This document shows, piece after piece, positions 1 to 4,944 of a stretch of DNA of 7,905 nucleotides. Under the pieces are notes generated by a model, which saw only the letters and a list, made by a program, of their open reading frames with translations, made no database searches and was not told the origin of the DNA. Origin of the DNA: Flavobacteriaceae bacterium (lineage in GTDB: Bacteria; Bacteroidota; Bacteroidia; Flavobacteriales; Flavobacteriaceae). The stretch spans positions 1 to 7,905 of the forward strand of contig JABDPL010000138.1 in NCBI GenBank assembly GCA_013042825.1, written 5' to 3'. Both the position numbers and the translations under genes were made by a program. Each line of letters begins with the position of its first letter. Position 1 is the first letter of the stretch.

Positions 1-95
1 GATTTGTTCTTAGAAAGATTCGACTTTAATTCATTGATAAAAGTACTTACGAACTAAAACATAAAACATGATAAAAATCACATACTCTTATTATT

Positions 96-111
96 TGTAA
101 CCTATGTTACA
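96..111. promoter_or_regulatory. 16-bp perfect dyad, possible protein-binding site
   Basis: The sequence TGTAAC-CTAT-GTTACA has two perfect 6-bp arms around a 4-bp spacer and lies in a region without genes. Its size and symmetry would suit a dimeric regulator of the CRP/FNR type, but I see no good promoter beside it and the nearest start codon is 280 bases away. A function is inference only; it might equally belong to a gene to the left of the window. Confidence 0.25.
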
Positions 112-355
112 TTAGAATTGTTAAAAGCTAACATTCAACCATTTGACTACTTATATAGCGGGTATCTGTTTCAATTCTGAATACAAAAATCCGCGAAGAT
201 AATCAAGGGTGAAGTATGACTAAAGAATATGCTTTCAAGAAATAAGAAAACACCTACACTGATGTTGTTCGTCTTAAAAATTGTATATCTAAACGGCAAT
301 TTTGAACGCTCATCGATAAATTGCTCATTTCAACAAATTTAAACAAGATTTCACC

Positions 356-363
356 TATATTTG
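356..363 (+). promoter_or_regulatory. Putative Bacteroidota -7 box for the 391-630 gene
   Basis: TATATTTG is an exact match to the Bacteroidota sigma-A -7 consensus TAnnTTTG, 28 nt (G to A) ahead of the ATG at 391. That leaves a short leader of about 20 nt. I find no TTG at the expected -33 distance, so the site is incomplete. Its position argues that the TTG codon at 361, which lies inside it, is not the translation start. Confidence 0.4.
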
Positions 364-390
364 ATAAGCCGAAAACCAAATTTGAACCTC

Positions 391-630
391 ATGAAATTAA
401 CCGCTGCCCTTATGGGATTTCAATCTATCCTACTGCTTCAACAGATCGATGTAGTCACCATACTGACTGTCACCCTTGTTTTCTTCTTAGTGCTTTTGAT
501 CCTGGGTATCATGAAATCGATAAAACTAAAAGCTGAAAATGAAAAATTAAGTAAACCGAGACTGTCCTCAGATGAGGACAATAAGGTCTACCGCGATTTC
601 AGGGAAGGCCATCTTTACGATAATTTTTAA
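391..630 (+). CDS. Small single-pass membrane protein, unknown function
   Basis: This encodes 79 residues with a very hydrophobic segment at about residues 19-42 (IDVVTILTVTLVFFLVLLIL and following), preceded by a shorter hydrophobic stretch around residues 5-16. After it comes a basic, charged tail (KSIKLKAENEKL) and an acidic, then aromatic C-terminus ending in YRDFREGHLYDNF. The likely topology is one inner-membrane helix with the charged tail in the cytoplasm (positive-inside rule); the first stretch could be part of a signal anchor. I chose ATG 391 because a -7 box overlaps the alternative TTG at 361. The gene stands alone on the plus strand, converging on ettA, with a weak terminator directly after it. 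Short proteins with a similar tail occur in flavobacteria as far as I recall, but I know no function. Confidence 0.7.
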   Translation: MKLTAALMGFQSILLLQQIDVVTILTVTLVFFLVLLILGIMKSIKLKAENEKLSKPRLSSDEDNKVYRDFREGHLYDNF

Positions 631-646
631 GATTGAAATTCTGATG

Positions 647-666
647 CGCTTTTAAGCGAATTTTTT
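647..666 (+). terminator. Weak intrinsic terminator after the small membrane gene
   Basis: A short hairpin, CGCT-TTTA-AGCG (647-658), is followed by AA and then six T (661-666), beginning 17 bases after the stop at 630. Outer bases AAATTC (636-641) and GAATTT (658-663) could alternatively pair as a bulged extension. It overlaps the last bases of ettA on the other strand. In the ettA direction no T-run follows, so it would work for the plus-strand gene only. Confidence 0.5.
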
Positions 667-2356
667 ATCGTACCAATTTCTTGTATTTGATGCGTTTGGG
701 CATAATATCACCACCCAGGCGTTTTTTCTTATTCTCTTCATAATCACTGAACCCTCCTTCAAAATAATATACCTGGCTGTCACCTTCAAAAGCCAGAATA
801 TGCGTGCAAACCCGGTCCAGGAACCAACGGTCGTGAGAAATAATCACAGCACAACCGGCGAAATTCTCAAGCCCTTCTTCCATTGCCCGAAGGGTATTGA
901 CATCGAGATCATTGGTTGGCTCATCAAGCAATAAGACATTGCCCTCCTCTTTCAGGGTCATGGCAAGATGAAGCCGGTTGCGCTCACCTCCCGAAAGTAA
1001 TTTCACCTTTTTGTTCTGCTCGTTTCCGGAGAAATTGAAGCGGCTCAGATACGCCCTGGAATTCACCTGTCTGTTGCCCATCATGATCAATTCCTGTTCA
1101 TCGCTGAAATTCTGCCATATGGTCTTTTCAGGGTCTATATTTGAGTGCATTTGATCTACATAGGCGATCTTTGCGGTTTCACCCACCTCAAACGATCCTG
1201 AATCGGGCTCGATCTGGCCCATGATCATTTTAAAAATGGTGGTCTTTCCGGCTCCATTAGGACCGATAATTCCAACGATACCAGCCTGGGGTAATTTGAA
1301 ATTCAAATCGTCATAAAGAATCTTATCTCCAAAAGCCTTGCTCACATGTTGAGCATCGATCACTGAAGTACCCAATCGCGGACCATTCGGAATATAGATC
1401 TCAAGTTTTTCATCCAGTTGCTTTTGATCCTGGCTCATGAGTTTCTCATAATTGTTCAGCCGTGCCTTTTGCTTTGCCTGTCGGCCTTTTGGGGCCATTC
1501 TAACCCATTCCAGCTCCCGCTCTAAGGTTTTCTGCCTTTTGCTTGCCTGCTTTTTTTCCTGGGACAATCGTTTCGATTTCTGTTCCAGCCAGGAGGAGTA
1601 ATTACCTTTCCATGGAATACCCTGACCTCTGTCGAGTTCTAGAATCCAACCGGCCACATTATCGAGAAAATAACGGTCGTGGGTAACAGCAATCACGGTT
1701 CCCTTGTATTGTGCAAGGTGGTGCTCTAGCCAATGTACCGATTCGGCATCCAGGTGGTTTGTGGGCTCATCGAGTAATAATACATCCGGCTCCTGTAACA
1801 GCAAGCGGCATAAAGCCACACGACGGCGTTCACCTCCCGACAGGACTTTAATGGGTGTATCGCCTTCAGGTGTTCTCAAGGCATCCATTGCAATTTCAAG
1901 TTTGGTGTCGAGTTCCCATGCGTTCAGGGCGTCGATCTCATCCTGCAGGTCGGCCTGCTTATCCATGAGCTTTTGCATCTTCTCCGGATCTTCATAAACC
2001 TCCGGAAGCGCAAACATGTCATTGATCTTGTTATATTCGTCGAGGACCGCGACAGTTTCGGCAAGGCCTTCCTTTACAATTTCAATAACGGTTTTATCCT
2101 CATCTAATTTCGGGTCCTGCTCCAGATATCCAACTGAATAGTCCTGTGAGAAAACCACATCTCCCTGGAAATTCTTATCGATTCCCGCAATGATCTTTAA
2201 CAAGGTTGATTTTCCGGATCCGTTCAATCCGAGGATTCCGATCTTGGCTCCGTAGAAGAAACTGAGGTAAATATCCTTTATGACAGGTGTATTGGCTCCG
2301 GGAAAAGTCTTGGAAACACCGGTCATGGAAAAGATTATTTTTTTGTCGTCACTCAT
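665..2356 (-). CDS. ettA: Energy-dependent translational throttle protein EttA (ABC-F)
   Basis: This 563-residue soluble ATPase of the ABC-F family binds the ribosomal E site and, in E. coli, gates entry into the elongation cycle according to ATP/ADP level. Two ABC domains are complete. The first has Walker A GLNGSGKST (43-51), signature LSGGE (172-176), Walker B LLLDE (193-197) and switch His226. The second has Walker A GPNGAGKTT (365-373), signature LSGGE (454-458), Walker B LLLDE (475-479) and His508. The charged linker between them (about 243-320, with RMAPKGRQAKQKARL) is the P-site tRNA-interaction motif. There are no transmembrane helices. Length and the C-terminal PKRIKYKKLVR match EttA rather than Uup or YheS. 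The ATG overlaps the upstream gene's stop as TGATG, suggesting translational coupling. The assignment is secure. Confidence 0.96.
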   Translation of the reverse strand: MSDDKKIIFSMTGVSKTFPGANTPVIKDIYLSFFYGAKIGILGLNGSGKSTLLKIIAGIDKNFQGDVVFSQDYSVGYLEQDPKLDEDKTVIEIVKEGLAETVAVLDEYNKINDMFALPEVYEDPEKMQKLMDKQADLQDEIDALNAWELDTKLEIAMDALRTPEGDTPIKVLSGGERRRVALCRLLLQEPDVLLLDEPTNHLDAESVHWLEHHLAQYKGTVIAVTHDRYFLDNVAGWILELDRGQGIPWKGNYSSWLEQKSKRLSQEKKQASKRQKTLERELEWVRMAPKGRQAKQKARLNNYEKLMSQDQKQLDEKLEIYIPNGPRLGTSVIDAQHVSKAFGDKILYDDLNFKLPQAGIVGIIGPNGAGKTTIFKMIMGQIEPDSGSFEVGETAKIAYVDQMHSNIDPEKTIWQNFSDEQELIMMGNRQVNSRAYLSRFNFSGNEQNKKVKLLSGGERNRLHLAMTLKEEGNVLLLDEPTNDLDVNTLRAMEEGLENFAGCAVIISHDRWFLDRVCTHILAFEGDSQVYYFEGGFSDYEENKKKRLGGDIMPKRIKYKKLVR

Positions 2357-2538
2357 CAGACGCGACCTTTTAAGGCATCAAATACCCATGCTATAGCAAA
2401 AAATCCTATTCCGACCGAGGCAAATCCCCAACCTGCTACATCATCATATCTAAATGCTCCTAATGCTATTAGTCCTAGTCCCACAATTACCATAATAGTT
2501 GTAGCCCAAGCCAGGACCGTATTTTTATTCATCGCCAT
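2356..2538 (-). CDS. Small two-helix membrane protein, CAL67264-like
   Basis: From ATG 2538 this encodes 60 residues (MAMNKNTVLAWATT...). Two hydrophobic helices at about residues 8-27 and 36-54 flank a short RYDDVAGWG loop, and the tail is basic (ALKGRV). A longer reading from 2595 is rejected because that codon lies in the terminator stem of the preceding operon and the extra residues lie upstream of the likely promoter. ATG 2532 (MNKN) is a possible alternative start. From memory it resembles the flavobacterial 'CAL67264 family membrane protein', function unknown; I could not check this. Its stop overlaps the ettA start by one base, so the two are almost certainly one transcript, which hints at a link to translation control or simply a conserved gene order. 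Confidence 0.8.
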   Translation of the reverse strand: MAMNKNTVLAWATTIMVIVGLGLIALGAFRYDDVAGWGFASVGIGFFAIAWVFDALKGRV

Positions 2539-2564
2539 AAAATCAAATTTTAAAACTGGAATTA

Positions 2565-2572
2565 CAAATATC
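2565..2572 (-). promoter_or_regulatory. Putative -7 box of the small membrane protein-ettA operon
   Basis: On the minus strand GATATTTG matches TAnnTTTG with one mismatch and ends 27 nt ahead of ATG 2538, the same spacing seen at the other plus-strand promoters in this window. It lies just downstream of the terminator at 2585-2609, where a new transcription unit would have to begin. No clear TTG is seen at -33. Confidence 0.35.
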
Positions 2573-2584
2573 GTGTTTTTAAAT

Positions 2585-2609
2585 AAAAAAAGCATCCGTT
2601 ACCGGATGC
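2585..2609 (-). terminator. Intrinsic terminator of the FMN reductase-to-pirin operon
   Basis: Read on the minus strand, a perfect 7-bp stem GCATCCG/CGGATGC (2592-2598 with 2603-2609) closes a 4-base loop. Seven T follow (2591-2585). It starts 21 bases after the pirin stop codon. This is the strongest terminator in the window and marks the end of the four-gene minus-strand cluster. Confidence 0.85.
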
Positions 2610-2630
2610 CTCGATTTTAGTAGAATCATT

Positions 2631-3359
2631 CTAATTCAAGCCTATCATTGGAACTTCAATAAAAAGCAAACTCGTATCCTTCTTTGCCGTGATCTCAAAG
2701 GTATCGGTTTCTGAAATTCCCGCAGCATCCCGCTGCTGTAACTGATGACCGTTTAGCTCTAATTCACCATGAACAACCATGAGATAAACACCATGCCCAG
2801 CCGACAAGGTCGGGTAACTGAACTTTTGGCCTTCTTCAAGGTCGATGCGCGAGATGCGGGCGTCCTGATGAATTTTAAGCGCTTCTTTTTCAGAAGAATC
2901 AAAACCTGCAACCACTGTTTGCAACCGGTTCTTTCTATCGTCTTCTGCAAAGATCTTCTGGTCATAGCGCGGTTCCACATTTTGCTCATCAGGCATTATC
3001 CATATCTGGAACAAACTCAGGTGCTCCTTGCTCGAGCCATTGATCTCTGAATGAAATACACCTGTTCCTGCCGACATCACCTGTACCTCACCAGGCAGAA
3101 CCGATTGCCAGTCATCCGACATTGAATCCCTGTGTTTTAATTCACCCTTTAATGGAATGGTGATGATCTCCATATTGTTGTGGGGATGCGTACTGAAACC
3201 CATACTAGGGGCGATCAGATCATCGTTAAGAACGCGTAAAGCACCAAAATTAATCTTGTCGGGATTAAAAAAATTAGCAAAGCTGAAGGAATGATTGGCC
3301 TGCAACCATCCATGATTGGCAAATCCCCTGCTATCTGCGGTATGCACAATTGTTTTCAT
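2631..3359 (-). CDS. Pirin family protein (YhaK/YhhW-like bicupin)
   Basis: This 242-residue cytosolic protein has the pirin N-terminal cupin. The signature includes RGFANHGWLQANHSFSFANF near the N-terminus, FSTHPHNNMEI (55-65) and MSAGTGVFHSEING (95-108). The four expected metal ligands are all present: His58, His60, His103 and Glu105. Bacterial members of this size, such as E. coli YhhW and YhaK, include quercetin 2,3-dioxygenases and redox-responsive proteins of unclear physiological role, so the true substrate here is unknown. The second cupin half (about 130-238) lacks obvious metal ligands, as is usual. The gene is last in the cluster, 36 bases after the marR stop, with no promoter of its own visible and a strong SD in front. 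Family assignment is firm; function is not. Confidence 0.92.
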   Translation of the reverse strand: MKTIVHTADSRGFANHGWLQANHSFSFANFFNPDKINFGALRVLNDDLIAPSMGFSTHPHNNMEIITIPLKGELKHRDSMSDDWQSVLPGEVQVMSAGTGVFHSEINGSSKEHLSLFQIWIMPDEQNVEPRYDQKIFAEDDRKNRLQTVVAGFDSSEKEALKIHQDARISRIDLEEGQKFSYPTLSAGHGVYLMVVHGELELNGHQLQQRDAAGISETDTFEITAKKDTSLLFIEVPMIGLN

Positions 3360-3368
3360 AGCTATTAT

Positions 3369-3376
3369 TCTCCTTT
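3369..3376 (-). promoter_or_regulatory. Strong Shine-Dalgarno before the pirin gene
   Basis: AAAGGAGA on the minus strand ends 9 bases before ATG 3359. A full-strength SD is uncommon in Bacteroidota, and none of the other gene starts here has one this strong. It supports the start at 3359 and suggests the pirin is translated efficiently even though it is last in the operon. Confidence 0.6.
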
Positions 3377-3389
3377 CTTTTTTAGTTTT

Positions 3390-3418
3390 AAAAAATCATC
3401 TGATCTTATCGAGCAGAT
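3390..3418 (-). terminator. Possible weak attenuator between marR and pirin
   Basis: On the minus strand ATCTG (3418-3414) can pair with CAGAT (3402-3398) across an 11-base loop, followed by GA and six T (3395-3390). The stem is short and the loop long, so at most partial termination is expected. It could lower pirin expression relative to the upstream genes. It may also be chance. Confidence 0.2.
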
Positions 3419-3833
3419 CACTCAATTGTTTAGCTTCGGAAGTTGTGAGGTTATTCACATAGTCAATTGACATATTTTTCTTTATTTCAAACAACAGATC
3501 CAAACCGGCCGCTGTAATTTCGATATGTACCACCCGTCTGTCGTCAGGACAAGGAATACGCGCGATAAGATCCTTGGCGCAGAGCTTATCCATAAGCCTG
3601 GTGGCGTTGGGCGAACGTTCAATCATCCTGTCTTTTATCTGCTGAACCTTTAGTGGTCCCTTAGCTCCTTTAAGAATCTTCAGAATATTGAACTGCTGTG
3701 GTGAAATACCATAAACCTTAAAGAATTCATTCTGATGGGACCTGATCCAGTTTGCTGTGTAAAGGATATTAATCAGGGCTTTTACACGCTCATTTGGAAA
3801 AGTAGATTGAATATCTTCAGATAAGTTTCCCAT
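3396..3833 (-). CDS. MarR-family transcriptional regulator
   Basis: This 145-residue winged-helix DNA-binding protein should act as a dimeric repressor, released by small phenolic, oxidant or electrophile ligands. Helix-turn-helix and wing span about residues 45-107: GISPQQFNILKIL, then LKVQQIKDRMIERSPNATRLMDKL as the recognition region, and a wing with the diagnostic DDRR (97-100). The N- and C-terminal helices should form the dimer interface. Two cysteines sit close to the wing (Cys85, Cys95), so thiol-based redox sensing is possible but unproven. I chose ATG 3833, one base after the upstream stop, with AAGGA 4 bases before it; a TTG at 3845 would add four residues and is less likely. Its place inside a flavin/Fe-S gene cluster suggests it controls its own operon. 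Confidence 0.9.
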   Translation of the reverse strand: MGNLSEDIQSTFPNERVKALINILYTANWIRSHQNEFFKVYGISPQQFNILKILKGAKGPLKVQQIKDRMIERSPNATRLMDKLCAKDLIARIPCPDDRRVVHIEITAAGLDLLFEIKKNMSIDYVNNLTTSEAKQLSDLLDKIR

Positions 3834-3834
3834 A

Positions 3835-4266
3835 TTATCCTTCAAATCCGGCTTTTAAATGGGCCCCGTCACAATAGGGTTTATTCAGTGAAGCACCACA
3901 CCTGCAGAAGGCTGTTGTTTTTTTCTTCGTTTCCTGACTTCCGTCGGTATTGGTCACATCGAGTGTTCCATGAACCAATAACGGACCATCTTTCAGGACT
4001 TCAACCCGGGTTTCAGGAGAAACCGCTTCCGGCTCTTCTTTAACAGTCATCCTGTAAGAGAGCGCTCCCGACGGACAGGCGTTTATCTGTTCCTTTAACT
4101 CCTCTGCAGAAGCATTACCAACGGTTATCCAGGGCTTTTCGTTTGGTTTATATACATTCGGAAGTCTTTTCACGCATTCACCTGAATGAATACAAAGTTT
4201 CGGCTTCCAGATTACCGTCATGTCATCGTTTGAATATTCCTTGATTATTTCGCGTTCCGAACTCAT
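3835..4266 (-). CDS. Ferredoxin-like (YjdI) and CDGSH iron-sulfur fusion protein
   Basis: This 143-residue cytosolic protein joins two iron-sulfur modules. Residues about 10-75 resemble E. coli YjdI (divergent 4Fe-4S mono-cluster domain): CIHSGEC (Cys25, Cys31), a KPWI motif, and CPSGALSYR (Cys64). Only three cysteines are available, so the cluster is either 3Fe-4S or has one non-cysteine ligand. Residues about 85-140 form a CDGSH domain. Cys121, Cys123, Cys132 and His136 in CRCGASLNKPYCDGAH fit the 3-Cys/1-His 2Fe-2S pattern of mitoNEET-type proteins. There is no signal peptide or membrane anchor. It starts 2 bases after the FMN reductase stop and ends 1 base before the marR ATG, so all three are probably co-translated. 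A role in electron transfer or redox sensing with the neighbouring flavoprotein is inferred. Confidence 0.9.
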   Translation of the reverse strand: MSSEREIIKEYSNDDMTVIWKPKLCIHSGECVKRLPNVYKPNEKPWITVGNASAEELKEQINACPSGALSYRMTVKEEPEAVSPETRVEVLKDGPLLVHGTLDVTNTDGSQETKKKTTAFCRCGASLNKPYCDGAHLKAGFEG

Positions 4267-4268
4267 GT

Positions 4269-4805
4269 CTAACTATTTATATGGGTTATTAATGTATTGA
4301 TCGCATCTTTTAGTGAACCATCCAGTTCAGGATTGACGATACCTCCATCCTTAAAATTGTCGCCGAATACCGGCAGCGAAAACTCGGCAACGATATCAGC
4401 ACCCATTCTTGGAAAACGGTCGGAGGCAATGTCAAGAACCGATCGCCCACCTCGTCCACCGGGTGATGCTGCCATCAGCAGCATAGGGATATCATGCCAA
4501 AGCTTGCCATCAATCCGCGACATCCAGTCGAACAAATTCTTAAAAACGGAGGAATAGGCACCATTATGTTCGGCCAGGGAAAGTAAAATTCCGTCTGCCG
4601 ATTGAATCTCGTTAAGGAATTCTTTCGCTGGTTGAGGTATGCCACTGGCTTTCTCTAAATCCATACTATACAAGGGTAAATCGAAATCATTAAGATCCAG
4701 TATCACCGTATTGAACTCATCAAAATGACTTGCTGCATAGGACACCAGTAGTTTATTTATGGATGTGGAACTGTTGCTTCCGGCAAAGGCCAATATCTTT
4801 TTCAT
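4269..4805 (-). CDS. NAD(P)H-dependent FMN reductase family oxidoreductase
   Basis: This 178-residue flavodoxin-fold protein reduces FMN-bound substrates (quinones, chromate, azo or nitro compounds in relatives) with NAD(P)H. The phosphate-binding loop GSNSSTSINK (9-18) follows the first beta-strand. PLYSMDLE (44-51) is the usual second motif. AEHNGAYSSVFKNLFDWMSR (78-97) is the family's hallmark FMN-contacting region, and SPGGRGG (114-120) follows. Length is typical and there is no membrane segment. I chose ATG 4805 (MKKILAFAGS); an upstream codon at 4823 would put the start inside the promoter. It is the first gene of the minus-strand operon and is likely to be de-repressed through the MarR regulator encoded two genes downstream. 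The exact substrate cannot be read from sequence. Confidence 0.92.
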   Translation of the reverse strand: MKKILAFAGSNSSTSINKLLVSYAASHFDEFNTVILDLNDFDLPLYSMDLEKASGIPQPAKEFLNEIQSADGILLSLAEHNGAYSSVFKNLFDWMSRIDGKLWHDIPMLLMAASPGGRGGRSVLDIASDRFPRMGADIVAEFSLPVFGDNFKDGGIVNPELDGSLKDAINTLITHINS

Positions 4806-4820
4806 AAAATTTAATTTGAA

Positions 4821-4851
4821 CAAAAATAGAAATTATAATTTTATTTTCCAA
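4821..4851 (-). promoter_or_regulatory. Promoter of the FMN reductase-MarR-pirin operon
   Basis: On the minus strand TATTTTTG (4828-4821) is an exact TAnnTTTG -7 box. It is preceded, with a 20-base spacer, by TTG (4851-4849) as the -33 element. The -7 box ends 16 nt ahead of ATG 4805, giving a leader of only about 10 nt. This is the best two-part promoter in the window. Confidence 0.6.
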
Positions 4852-4864
4852 GGAATATATTTCC
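4846..4864. promoter_or_regulatory. Candidate operator: overlapping TTCC/GGAA inverted repeats
   Basis: TTCCAAGGAA (4846-4855) is a perfect 10-bp palindrome. Its right half also pairs with a further TTCC (4861-4864) across TATAT, giving alternating TTCC-GGAA-TTCC arms. It covers the putative -33 element of the minus-strand operon, where a repressor would block polymerase. The operon encodes a MarR regulator, so this is the natural candidate for its binding site, although a link is inference only. Confidence 0.35.
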
Positions 4865-4911
4865 ATGTAACATTTTTTTAACACAGGGTGAGTAAACCCT
4901 CTTTTATTTCG

Positions 4912-4919
4912 TATTTTTG
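4912..4919 (+). promoter_or_regulatory. Putative -7 box for the acyl-CoA carboxylase gene
   Basis: TATTTTTG is an exact TAnnTTTG match ending 26 nt ahead of ATG 4945, identical in sequence to the -7 box of the divergent operon. No good TTG is present about 20 bases upstream, so the -33 part is weak. Confidence 0.45.
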
Positions 4920-4944
4920 TGATTCATTTTAACGGATCTATCCT

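Larger units (their letters stand above)
1..390. other. AT-rich intergenic region with no supported gene
   Basis: This stretch is strongly AT-rich and stop codons interrupt all frames. The longest candidate on the plus strand with an SD-like leader is only nine codons (216-245) and is not credible as a gene. It contains a perfect 16-bp dyad at 96-111 and a TAnnTTTG box at 356-363, both listed separately. The reading frame starting at 321 overlaps the real small gene in another frame and has no protein-like features. No tRNA-like cloverleaf or rRNA was seen. Any gene to the left must end before the window starts. Confidence 0.6.

Noticed and set aside
216..245. Nine-codon reading frame (MTKEYAFKK) preceded by AAGGGTG
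   Set aside because: Too short to support as a gene, no promoter seen nearby, and such SD-like strings arise by chance in purine-rich DNA.
334..341. Minus-strand TAnnTTTG match (TAAATTTG)
   Set aside because: No TTG at a proper -33 distance and no minus-strand gene downstream; expected by chance in AT-rich DNA.
1704..1997. Plus-strand reading frame opposite ettA
   Set aside because: It is a shadow of the ettA coding strand, rich in Ser, Arg and Cys, with no recognisable domain or start signal.
2539..2595. N-terminal extension of the small membrane protein upstream of ettA
   Set aside because: The upstream start lies inside the pirin operon terminator and ahead of the putative -7 box; the extra residues would disrupt the normal short N-terminus.
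3834..3845. TTG start for the MarR gene overlapping the upstream stop
   Set aside because: ATG 3833 lies one base after the upstream stop with AAGGA at a suitable distance; the TTG lacks a comparable site.
4865..4873. ATGTAACAT, the reverse complement of ATGTTACAT at 104-112
   Set aside because: A nine-base match between two AT-rich regions is expected by chance in a window of this size, and the flanks do not match.
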